Shown here: positions 1-5,933 of the stretch, piece by piece
How positions within the stretch are numbered: the first letter of the stretch is position 1
Layout: the number at the start of each line of letters is the position of its first letter
NCBI GenBank assembly: GCA_024279745.1
Contig: JAJRRE010000335.1
Location: 1-8,879, forward strand
Source: Alphaproteobacteria bacterium
GTDB lineage: Bacteria > Pseudomonadota > Alphaproteobacteria > Rhizobiales > Hyphomicrobiaceae
Length of the DNA: 8,879 nucleotides
Direction of reading: 5' to 3'
Notes under the pieces: generated by a model
What the model saw: the letters and a program-made list of their open reading frames with translations, nothing else
Told to the model about the DNA's origin: nothing
Databases searched by the model: none
Program-made: the position numbers and the translations under genes

Positions 1-29
1 CCCTGTGTGCGTGAGCGCCAAGGCCGGTG

Positions 30-55
30 AAAAAGAAAAACTGACGCAGTCAGTT
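30..55 (-). terminator. Rho-independent terminator-like hairpin, minus strand
   Basis: Read on the minus strand, bases 55-39 form a perfect 7-bp stem (AACTGAC / GTCAGTT) with a three-base TGC loop. A U-rich tract with a single C interruption follows at once (bases 38 down to 30). This is the classic intrinsic-terminator layout. It lies about 200 bases beyond the 3' end of the minus-strand tRNA-Thr gene with no supported minus-strand gene between, so it is probably the end of the tRNA transcription unit; that link is inferred. The stem is only moderately GC-rich. Confidence 0.55.
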
Positions 56-255
56 GGACAAGGAGGTGAGCTGATATATATAAACCGAACCGCAAATTAT
101 CGACCAGATAAGCCCCTTGCCCCCGTTTTCAACGAAGACCCGGGCGCGAGACAGCATGTTCTGCCAGCAATTTAGATGGTTAAAAGCGGCACAAGTTGTT
201 GATTTACAAAGATGTTATCTTCTGTTTCGCGCAAACAAAAACACACGAAGACCCG

Positions 256-330
256 TGGTGCTGCCGGACAGATTCGAACTGTCGGCCTCTCCATTACCAA
301 TGGAGTGCTCTACCCCTGAGCTACGGCAGC
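256..330 (-). tRNA. tRNA-Thr (anticodon GGU)
   Basis: The reverse complement folds as a full cloverleaf. The 7-bp acceptor stem is GCTGCCG (5' side, bases 330-324) with CGGCAGC (bases 266-260). The D stem is GCTC/GAGC. The anticodon stem CTCCA/TGGAG encloses the loop TTGGTAA, so the anticodon is GGU (bases 298-296), which reads the threonine codons ACC and ACU. The T arm is GACAG-TTCGAAT-CTGTC. The discriminator is A, and the 3' CCA is encoded in the DNA (bases 258-256). It is the only minus-strand gene supported in the window and faces away from the protein-coding cluster. It appears intact. Confidence 0.97.
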
Positions 331-635
331 AATTGCGCAACAGGCCACAGTTGCAAAAAGCCTAACCGGCAAGGCCAGGCAAATCGTAAACTGCCAATCT
401 GCGATTGGGTTTTGACAAAGGGGCCGACTTTAATACGTAAGCAGCTCCAGAATCGGGTGCAAAATGCCATAGGAGGACGAGCAGGGCAAGCGCTGCTTTG
501 ACAAATTTATGGGCCAAAGCGCAGCAGGCGAGAGGCCAAAACCCGCAAAACCTGCTAGAAGAGCGCAAAGACGCAACGAAAACCGATACAATCTGCTGGA
601 TCGGTAGGGCGTTGCAAACTTCGGGAAAGATCTGA
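331..635. other. Gene-free stretch between tRNA-Thr and small basic-protein gene
   Basis: No coding region can be supported here. A long minus-strand open frame crosses 362-868, but it lies antisense to the better supported small gene at 636 and gives a Cys/Ala/Ser/Leu-rich shadow-like product. Two TTGACA hexamers (412-417 and 498-503) match a -35 box, but neither has a good -10 box at 16-18 bases. A -10-like TACAAT (587-592) lies 43 bases before the start at 636 without a convincing -35. The stretch must contain the tRNA promoter (minus strand) and probably that of the small gene (plus strand); I cannot place either firmly. Confidence 0.5.
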
Positions 636-875
636 ATGAGCGTAGATGGTAAGGCAAAACAGGACGTTGATACTAGATCAAACAACTGCCCCGACGGCAA
701 GGTAAAAGGGCGGCCAGGCGGCAAGGTCGCAGGACGCCAGGAGCGGCTGGCGGCGCAATTGCGGGCCAATTTGAAAAAACGCAAGGCCCAGGCCCGAGGC
801 CGCGCCATTGCCGAAGTTGCCGATGCTCCGGCTTGCCCAGACAAGAACGCGGCGGAAAAAGACAACACCGAGTAA
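636..875 (+). CDS. Small basic conserved alphaproteobacterial protein of unknown function
   Basis: This is a 79-residue, strongly basic protein with no signal peptide or membrane segment. The first 35 residues are hydrophilic and Gly/Lys/Arg-rich, with a short GKV...GKV repeat at about residues 21-31. The recognisable part is the central basic amphipathic stretch at residues 37-54 (RLAAQLRANLKKRKAQAR). Very similar segments occur in short alphaproteobacterial proteins encoded just before murA; that is from memory of the group, not a search. The C-terminus turns acidic. The ATG has a weak purine-rich stretch GGGAAAGA (623-630) five bases upstream. Position and helix suggest a small RNA-, ribosome- or DNA-associated protein, but this is a guess. 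The gene reads toward murA with a 256-base gap, so co-transcription is uncertain. Confidence 0.62.
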   Translation: MSVDGKAKQDVDTRSNNCPDGKVKGRPGGKVAGRQERLAAQLRANLKKRKAQARGRAIAEVADAPACPDKNAAEKDNTE

Positions 876-1030
876 GTGGAATTGGGCTAAAAATCGCCTC
901 CCGCCCCAGCCCTCACCAAAACATGGTAAACCAATCCTTTATCTTAAGGCGTTACCGCTTTACAAAACAGGTTCGAGGCGGCCGGTCTTATTGTCGTGCG
1001 CGCGGCCCTGAATAAGGGGAAGCGTTAAAG

Positions 1031-1043
1031 CCCCGGCGCGGGG
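1031..1043 (+). repeat. Short GC-rich hairpin in the murA upstream region
   Basis: CCCCG (1031-1035) and CGGGG (1039-1043) form a compact 5-bp, GC-only stem with a GCG loop. Two related motifs flank it, AAGCGTTAA (about 1020-1028) and AAGCGCTAA (about 1046-1054). No T-run follows, so it is not a typical intrinsic terminator. It may be part of a regulatory leader or have no function. The rest of the 876-1131 gap shows no gene and no confident promoter. Confidence 0.3.
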
Positions 1044-1056
1044 ACAAGCGCTAACA

Positions 1057-1115
1057 GGATCATACCTGAGTGGGTCATATCTGAGAGGGCCCGATCTGAG
1101 AGGCCCTATCTGAGA
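1057..1115 (+). repeat. Degenerate 15-bp tandem repeat, four copies, directly upstream of murA
   Basis: Four head-to-tail units can be aligned at 1057-1071, 1072-1086, 1087-1101 and 1102-1115; the last is one base short. Each ends in the core (A/G)TCTGAGA or a one- or two-base variant (copy 1 reads ACCTGAGT) and begins with GG. The array ends 16 bases before the murA ATG, so it fills the murA leader and may reach the ribosome-binding region. It could be a slippage-derived repeat or an array of protein-binding sites. No function can be assigned from sequence alone. Confidence 0.7.
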
Positions 1116-1131
1116 AGAATGGAACAGCATA

Positions 1132-2421
1132 ATGGACAGAATCAAAATCATTGGCGGCGCCAAGCTCAATGGCACCATCCCGATCTCGGGCGCCAAAAAC
1201 GCCGCATTACCGCTGCTCATTACCGCGCTTCTCACACCCGATACGCTGACCTTGAAAAATGTGCCCAATCTGGCCGACGTCAATATGCTGATGCGGATTT
1301 TGCGCAATCACGGCCTTGATCTGACCATTGACGGCAAACGTGCGGGACAGCACACGCAGCTTGGCGAGACCGTTCATCTGACCGCCCGCGATATTGTCGA
1401 TACCACGGCGCCCTATGAGATGGTATCGCGGATGCGCGCCAGTTTTTGGGTGTTGGGCCCGCTGCTGGCCCGCTGCGGCCAGGCCCGCGTGTCGCTACCT
1501 GGCGGCTGCGCCATCGGCACCCGGCCGGTTGACTTGCATTTGCAAGGGCTCAAGGCTTTGGGGGCTGAAATAGATATTGAAGGCGGCGATGTTGTCGCGT
1601 CCGCTCCCGGCGGGCTGACCGGCGCGCGCGTGGTGTTTCCCAAGATCTCTGTTGGCGCCACAATCAATGTGTTACTGGCGGCCGCGCTGGCCAAGGGCGA
1701 AACGGTGATGGAGAACGCGGCGCAAGAGCCTGAGATTGGCGACATTGCCAATTGCCTCGTCAAGATGGGCGCCAAGATTGAGGGTATTGGATCTTCGACC
1801 TTGCATATTCAGGGCCGCTCGCAGCTTGAAGGCGCCGTCCACCGGGTCCTGCCCGACCGTATTGAAACCGGCACTTATGCCATGGCCGTAGCAGCAACCG
1901 GCGGCGAAGTCGTCCTCGAAGGCGCGCGCCGCTCCTTACTGGACGCCGCTTGTGATGTGCTGATCGAGGCGGGCGTCGAGATCACCGAGACCGATAACGG
2001 TCTGCGCGTCTCGCGCCAGGACGCCGAGCTGCAACCGGTTACGATCGAGACCCAGCCCTTCCCCGGCTTCCCGACGGATTTGCAGGCGCAGTTCATGGGA
2101 TTGATGGCCAAGGCAAACGGCACCAGTGTTATCCGCGAAACCATCTTTGAAAACCGCTTCATGCATGTGCAGGAGCTGGTTCGCCTGGGCGCCGACATTC
2201 AGTTGCACGGCGATACGGCCACGGTGAAGGGCGTTGGTGAGCTGCACGGTGCGCAAGTCATGGCGACGGATCTGCGCGCGTCGGTCTCGCTGGTCATCGC
2301 CGGTCTGGTGGCGGACGGCGAGACCATGATCAACCGCGTTTATCATCTCGATCGCGGGTTTGAGCGTCTGGAAGAGAAATTGTCGCGCTGCGGCGCCAAT
2401 ATCGAGCGCATCAGCGATTGA
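1132..2421 (+). CDS. murA: UDP-N-acetylglucosamine 1-carboxyvinyltransferase (MurA)
   Basis: MurA transfers enolpyruvate from PEP to UDP-GlcNAc, the first committed step of peptidoglycan synthesis, in the cytoplasm. The 429-residue product has the full EPSP-synthase-like fold length and all expected active-site residues, at a steady offset of about 11 from E. coli numbering. They are Lys22-Asn23 in SGAKNAA, catalytic Cys126 in PGGCAIG (E. coli Cys115, the fosfomycin target), Asp316 in FPTD (Asp305), Arg382 in DLRAS (Arg371) and Arg408 in HLDRGF (Arg397). The presence of Cys rather than Asp at 126 predicts fosfomycin sensitivity at the target level; that is inference from the family. The ATG start fits the usual N-terminus (MDRIKIIGG...); the ribosome-binding site is weak (GAAGAATGGAA). 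A tandem repeat sits immediately upstream. Confidence 0.97.
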   Translation: MDRIKIIGGAKLNGTIPISGAKNAALPLLITALLTPDTLTLKNVPNLADVNMLMRILRNHGLDLTIDGKRAGQHTQLGETVHLTARDIVDTTAPYEMVSRMRASFWVLGPLLARCGQARVSLPGGCAIGTRPVDLHLQGLKALGAEIDIEGGDVVASAPGGLTGARVVFPKISVGATINVLLAAALAKGETVMENAAQEPEIGDIANCLVKMGAKIEGIGSSTLHIQGRSQLEGAVHRVLPDRIETGTYAMAVAATGGEVVLEGARRSLLDAACDVLIEAGVEITETDNGLRVSRQDAELQPVTIETQPFPGFPTDLQAQFMGLMAKANGTSVIRETIFENRFMHVQELVRLGADIQLHGDTATVKGVGELHGAQVMATDLRASVSLVIAGLVADGETMINRVYHLDRGFERLEEKLSRCGANIERISD

Positions 2422-2449
2422 TATTAGCGGCACACGAAACCACTTTTTC

Positions 2450-2493
2450 TGGGGGCGCTTAACCGGTTTACAGACTTTTAATGGACGCCCCCA
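2450..2493 (+). repeat. Perfect 8-bp inverted repeat in the gap after murA
   Basis: TGGGGGCG (2450-2457) and CGCCCCCA (2486-2493) are perfect complements separated by 28 bases. The stem would be very stable, but the loop is long and no T-run follows, so it is not a standard intrinsic terminator. It starts 28 bases after the murA stop and ends about 126 bases before the DUF2948 start. It could stabilise or end the murA transcript, or act on the next gene; function unknown. Confidence 0.45.
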
Positions 2494-2619
2494 TTGCACC
2501 TTGCGCGCGCGGCCAGTATCACTGCTTTCTTCCACACGCGCATCACTGCTCATTTAAAGCCCCGCCTCGCCTTTGCGGTGCGCTGCTCCTTCATCACGGC
2601 CATCGGATTTACACCTGAC

Positions 2620-3081
2620 ATGGATGATCTCAAACTCATTGCCCTGGATGCAGACGATCTCAACGTGATTTCAGCCCATCTGCAAGATGCGGTTCTGAAA
2701 ATCGGCGACATCGCTTATCTACCGGGCGAACAGCGTCTAGCCGCCATTTGCAACCGCTTCGACTGGGTGGAAGCTGAAAAACCCAAAACCAGAGCCAAGA
2801 CGCCGTTGCAGCGCCGGCGCTGTGCCATTCGCTTTGAGCGCGTACTATCCACGCAGCTGCTGGGCATCGATCTGAACAACAAGCGCGATGTGCTGTCTTT
2901 GCTGGCGATCCAGTTTGAAACGGCCCAGGCGCCGGGCGGCTTCATTACCCTGTCGTTCTCGGGCGGCGGCGCCATTCGTTTGAGTGTTGAGTGTATCGAA
3001 GCGGAATTGCGCGATTTGGGCGGTGTGTGGAAAACCGATCACAAACCGGCGCATCCGGGCGCTGACGACGACGAGGGATAA
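2620..3081 (+). CDS. DUF2948 family protein
   Basis: The 153-residue product begins MDDLKLIALDADDLNVISAHLQDAV, which is the conserved N-terminal signature of DUF2948. It continues with GDIAYLPGEQR, NRFDW, a basic linker (KTRAKTPLQRRR) and a β-rich second half with FSGGGAIRL and ECIEAEL. The ATG at 2620 is chosen over an upstream in-frame TTG at 2494 because the family motif starts exactly there; the ribosome-binding site is weak. The C-terminal tail (HPGADDDEG) is acidic and disordered. No signal peptide or membrane segment is visible, so the protein should be cytoplasmic. DUF2948 genes typically lie between murA and hisD in Rhizobiales, as here. No biochemical role is established to my knowledge and none can be read from the sequence. 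Confidence 0.9.
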   Translation: MDDLKLIALDADDLNVISAHLQDAVLKIGDIAYLPGEQRLAAICNRFDWVEAEKPKTRAKTPLQRRRCAIRFERVLSTQLLGIDLNNKRDVLSLLAIQFETAQAPGGFITLSFSGGGAIRLSVECIEAELRDLGGVWKTDHKPAHPGADDDEG

Positions 3082-3228
3082 ACCCCGCGCAAAAAATCCG
3101 CTAGCGCCGGCGAAGTGTTGATCCTAAACTAATGTCGCTGCCGCGCTGTAGATATTGGTCTGCAATTGCCCACTTCATCTGTTTAACTGCAATCGACAAG
3201 GACGAGCGGCCACGCCGCTGTAACTGCC

Positions 3229-4527
3229 ATGCCACAACATCTGCACACGGCCGACGATGATTTCGATACCCGGTTTTTAGAGTTTCTGGGCACCAAGCGT
3301 GAAACCAGCGCCGATGTTGATGACACGGTGCGTGATATTATTGCCCAGGTGCGCGAGCATGGCGACAAGGCGCTGATCGAGCTGTCGAAGAAATTCGACC
3401 ATCTGGATCTGGCCGCGGTTGGTATTCAGATCAGCGCTGATGAGATCAAACAGGCCGTAAGCGCCTGCGACGCCGACACCCTGGACGCTTTGGCCTTCGC
3501 CCGCGACCGGATTGAGAGCCATCACAAACGCCAATTGCCCAAAGACGACCACTACACCGATGACGCGGGCGTTGAGCTGGGCTCGCGCTGGACTGCGGTT
3601 GACAGTGTTGGGCTTTATGTCCCCGGCGGCACCGCGTCCTATCCCAGCTCGGTTCTGATGAATGCGGTCCCGGCCAAAGTCGCAGGTGTGGCGCGCATAG
3701 CCATGGTGGTGCCGACGCCGAACGGCAAATTAAACCCGCTCGTGCTAGCGGCGGCCGATCTGGCGGGCGTTTCCGAAATCTACCGGGTAGGCGGCGCGCA
3801 AGCGGTGGCAGCGTTAGCCTATGGGACTGAGACGATCGCCCCGGTGGTCAAGATCGTCGGCCCGGGCAATGCTTTTGTGGCGGCGGCCAAGCGGCAGGTC
3901 TACGGCAAGGTCGGGATTGATTCCATCGCCGGCCCGTCGGAAGTTCTAGTAATCGCTGACAAGGACAATAACCCCGAATGGATCGCGGCTGATCTTCTGG
4001 CCCAGGCCGAACATGATACGGTCGCGCAATCGATCCTGATGAGCGATAATGCCGCCTTTGCCAAGGCGGTCGAGGAGGCCGTAAGCCGGCAATTGGCGGT
4101 GCTGCCACGGGGCAATATCGCCAGTGCAAGCTGGAACAATTACGGCGCTATTATTGTTCTGCAATCGCTCAACGAGGCCGCCGCGCTGGCCAACCGTATT
4201 GCGGCTGAACATCTGGAAATCGCCACAGCCGACCCGGAAGCATTGGCGGCGCAAGTGCGTAATGCGGGGGCGATTTTCCTGGGCGCCCATACACCGGAAG
4301 TTATCGGCGATTATGTTGCGGGCTCAAACCATGTGCTGCCGACGGCGCGCAGTGCCCGCTTTTCGTCTGGCCTCGGCGTGCTCGATTATATGAAACGCAC
4401 CTCGATCCTGAAACTGGGTCCAGCGGCGCTTGCTCGCCTTGGCGGCGCGGCCATGACGCTGGCACGGGCGGAAGGGCTGGAAGCGCATCGCCGCTCGGTT
4501 GGCATAAGGCTGGGGCATGACGAATAA
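3229..4527 (+). CDS. hisD: Histidinol dehydrogenase (HisD)
   Basis: HisD carries out the last two steps of histidine synthesis, oxidising L-histidinol to L-histidine with two NAD+ in a Zn-dependent reaction in the cytoplasm. The 432-residue length matches the family. The zinc ligands are present: Gln259 and His262 in AQAEHD, Asp361 in GDYVAGSNH, and His420 near the C-terminus. The catalytic pair Glu327-His328 is in AEHLEI. The signature YVPGGTASYPSSVLMNAVPAKVAG (about 130-153, abbreviated here by its ends) and GPSEVLVIAD are also clear. The start at 3229 is the only ATG/GTG/TTG after the in-frame stop at 3184. A purine-rich AAGGACGAG lies too far upstream (about 23-30 bases) to act as a normal ribosome-binding site. 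The gene overlaps the UPF0262 gene by 11 bases, so the two are probably co-translated. No other his gene is in the window. Confidence 0.97.
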   Translation: MPQHLHTADDDFDTRFLEFLGTKRETSADVDDTVRDIIAQVREHGDKALIELSKKFDHLDLAAVGIQISADEIKQAVSACDADTLDALAFARDRIESHHKRQLPKDDHYTDDAGVELGSRWTAVDSVGLYVPGGTASYPSSVLMNAVPAKVAGVARIAMVVPTPNGKLNPLVLAAADLAGVSEIYRVGGAQAVAALAYGTETIAPVVKIVGPGNAFVAAAKRQVYGKVGIDSIAGPSEVLVIADKDNNPEWIAADLLAQAEHDTVAQSILMSDNAAFAKAVEEAVSRQLAVLPRGNIASASWNNYGAIIVLQSLNEAAALANRIAAEHLEIATADPEALAAQVRNAGAIFLGAHTPEVIGDYVAGSNHVLPTARSARFSSGLGVLDYMKRTSILKLGPAALARLGGAAMTLARAEGLEAHRRSVGIRLGHDE

Positions 4528-5092
4528 TAAGGAAAATTCAGCTTCGCCCGAACCAATGGACGGTGACAGCGCAGCTGGTGGGAATGGCGCCGGCGACGAT
4601 AGCGAGCGCGCCAGTTACCGGCTGAGTGAAATCACGCTTGATGCCGCCTCGATTGCGCGCACCAATGCCAATATTCAGCATGAGCGCGAAGTCGCGATCT
4701 ACGATCTGATCGACGACAATTATTTCAAAGTTGAAAAACGCGACGAGGGCGCCCCGATTCCCGGCCCTTATCACCTCAACATTGCCATTGCTGAATCGCG
4801 CCTTGTCCTCAACGTCTCCAGTGAAACCAGCGACAAGACCCATAGTTTCATGTTGTCGCTGTCACCGATGCGGCGGATTATCAAAGATTACTTCATGATC
4901 TGTGACAGCTATTATGAGGCCATTAAATCGGCCCCCGCCTCGCGCATTGAGGCGATTGATATGGGCCGGCGCGGCCTGCATGACGACGGCTCAAAAATCC
5001 TGATGGAACGGCTGGAAGGGAAAATCAAACTCGACTTCAAGACAGCGCGGCGTTTGTTCACGCTGATTTGCGCGCTGCACTGGAAGGGCTGA
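4517..5092 (+). CDS. UPF0262 family protein
   Basis: A 191-residue protein of the uncharacterised, alphaproteobacterial UPF0262 family. The conserved core starts at about residue 34 (YRLSEITLDAASI) and runs to the end. It includes HEREVAIYDLIDDNYF, YHLNIAIAESRLVLNV, FMLSLSPMRRIIKDYF and a C-terminal DFKTARRLFTLICALHWKG. The first 33 residues are an acidic, Gly/Ser/Asp-rich, low-complexity leader, longer than I expect for the family. ATG 4517 is preferred because AAGG (4506-4509) stands seven bases upstream and the overlap with the hisD stop is typical of coupling. An in-frame ATG at 4556 would remove 13 residues. No enzyme motif, signal or membrane segment is seen. Its repeated pairing with hisD and the phosphatase hints at a shared operon, not a known function. 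Confidence 0.9.
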   Translation: MTNNKENSASPEPMDGDSAAGGNGAGDDSERASYRLSEITLDAASIARTNANIQHEREVAIYDLIDDNYFKVEKRDEGAPIPGPYHLNIAIAESRLVLNVSSETSDKTHSFMLSLSPMRRIIKDYFMICDSYYEAIKSAPASRIEAIDMGRRGLHDDGSKILMERLEGKIKLDFKTARRLFTLICALHWKG

Positions 5093-5779
5093 TTGGTGAC
5101 GAGCAGCGACAGCAGGGACAACAGGGACAACAGGGACAAGGGGGGCGGCAGCGCGGACACCCACAAGCCGCACCAAAACGGCTCAGCCGCAGGCCAAGGC
5201 TCAGCTCCAGCCACAGGCCCAGCCTCGGAGCAGGCCTTAGGGCCAGCCTTAAAACAAGCCCCGGAGCAAAGCTCCAGCCCAGACATTGCAGCAACTCCCG
5301 GTCCAAGCCCCAGCGCGCCGATGGCGCCGGACCCGCGCCCCGGTGCTGTGCTGTTCGCCTGCACGCTCAACTCCGTGCGCTCGGTGATGGCAGCCGGGAT
5401 CTTGCGCCATTTGATGGGCCGGCGAATTTATGTCGCCTCGGCAGGCGTTCGCGCCGGCGAAGCCGATCCGTTCGTGCAAGTGGTGATGGACGAAATCGGC
5501 ATTGATACCTCACAGCACACCCCGTGTACTTTTGAAGACCTGCACGACACCTCATTCGATCTGGTGGTCTCTTTATCTCCCGAAGCGCAGCATCAGGCGA
5601 TTGAGCTGACCCGGACCATGGCCGTCGATGTGGAATATTGGCCGACCTATGACGCCACATTGGCCATCCAGGCGCAAGGCAGCCGCGATCAGATCCTCGA
5701 CGCTTACCGCCAGGTGCGCGATCAATTGTTCACTAAAATCCGCCAGCGCTTCCAGATCGAAGGTGCTCCAAACGTATAG
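5093..5779 (+). CDS. Low-molecular-weight phosphotyrosine phosphatase family protein with long disordered N-terminus
   Basis: Residues 84-228 form a low-molecular-weight phosphatase/ArsC-like domain. The phosphate-binding P-loop CTLNSVRS is at 90-97 (CX5R, nucleophile Cys90, Arg96), followed by VASAGVRAGEADPFVQVVMDEIG, FDLVVSLSPEAQHQA and YWPTYDAT with Asp187 as a candidate general acid. It probably removes phosphate from protein tyrosine or a small substrate; the frequent label arsenate reductase is not supported by context, since no ars gene is near. Residues 1-83 are low-complexity (Asp/Asn/Arg, then Ala/Pro/Gln/Ser) and absent from typical members. The start is TTG 5093 or GTG 5096, directly after the UPF0262 stop and preceded by GGAAGGG (5082-5088). 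An alternative ATG at 5321 lacks a ribosome-binding site but would give a normal-length enzyme. Confidence 0.88.
   Translation: MVTSSDSRDNRDNRDKGGGSADTHKPHQNGSAAGQGSAPATGPASEQALGPALKQAPEQSSSPDIAATPGPSPSAPMAPDPRPGAVLFACTLNSVRSVMAAGILRHLMGRRIYVASAGVRAGEADPFVQVVMDEIGIDTSQHTPCTFEDLHDTSFDLVVSLSPEAQHQAIELTRTMAVDVEYWPTYDATLAIQAQGSRDQILDAYRQVRDQLFTKIRQRFQIEGAPNV
5113..5139 (+). repeat. Three perfect 9-bp tandem repeats in the phosphatase N-terminal coding region
   Basis: CAGGGACAA occurs three times head to tail (5113-5121, 5122-5130, 5131-5139), encoding a repeating Arg-Asp-Asn run at residues 8-16. The preceding bases are a partial fourth copy. Because the unit is a multiple of three, copy-number change would keep the reading frame. 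The following 180 bases are also rich in short CAGCC/AGGCC words, so this stretch appears to have grown by local duplication. Confidence 0.85.
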
Positions 5780-5806
5780 CTAGATCATCAAACGTCCATT
5801 ATTGCT

Positions 5807-5871
5807 GTTGGCGGAACATCACTCAACTGTTTGGCCCTCTTGCCAACCTCAGCTGTAGAAGGCAAGTTGGC
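5807..5871 (+). promoter_or_regulatory. Mutually exclusive hairpin arms in the leader before cfa
   Basis: The 154-base gap before the CFA-synthase gene contains GTTGGC at 5807-5812, its complement GCCAAC at 5842-5847, and GTTGGC again at 5866-5871. The middle arm can pair with either outer copy. Overlapping it, CTTGCC (5839-5844) can also pair with GGCAAG (5861-5866). GTTGGCGG is thus an 8-bp direct repeat. The arrangement is compatible with a switchable RNA leader, but the stems are only 6 bp and there is no terminator T-run, so it may be chance. A weak promoter-like pair, TTGGCC (5831-5836) and TGTAGA (5854-5859) at 17-base spacing, overlaps the same bases. Confidence 0.25.
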
Positions 5872-5933
5872 GGCGATCTCACCTGGCAAGCTGATAGCAA
5901 ACTGAAATATTTGAGAAATAAACCTGATGAGCA

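Noticed and set aside
60..82. Perfect Shine-Dalgarno-like AAGGAGGTGA (60-69), next to TATATA and a TGGACA box (55-60)
   Set aside because: No ATG, GTG or TTG follows at a usable distance, and no plausible gene lies downstream on the plus strand before the antisense tRNA. Treated as chance.
2..175. Open frame entering from the left edge (58 codons to a TAG at 173-175), possibly the C-terminus of a plus-strand protein
   Set aside because: It runs through the terminator-like palindrome at 39-55, has no recognisable family match and shows no consistent third-position bias. It could be real, but cannot be supported.
117..501. Plus-strand open frames of 82 and 101 residues
   Set aside because: Both run antisense through the tRNA-Thr gene and encode no recognisable domain.
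362..868. Minus-strand 168-residue open frame
   Set aside because: It is antisense to the small basic-protein gene, Cys- and Ala-rich in the manner of shadow frames, and without a ribosome-binding site or family features.
2450..2493. Intrinsic terminator for murA
   Set aside because: The 8-bp stem is perfect, but the 28-base loop and absence of a T-run make it a poor terminator.
1936..2553. Minus-strand 205-residue open frame over the 3' part of murA
   Set aside because: It mirrors codon-periodic GC bias of murA, whose active-site residues are all present on the plus strand.
5068..5505. Alternative-frame 145-residue open frame (Arg/Ser/Pro-rich) in the phosphatase region
   Set aside because: It overlaps the P-loop-bearing frame and its composition is explained by GC-rich repeats read out of frame.
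5093..5779. Arsenate reductase function for the phosphatase
   Set aside because: The fold is shared, but there is no ars operon gene nearby and the surroundings are housekeeping, so a phosphatase-family call is safer.
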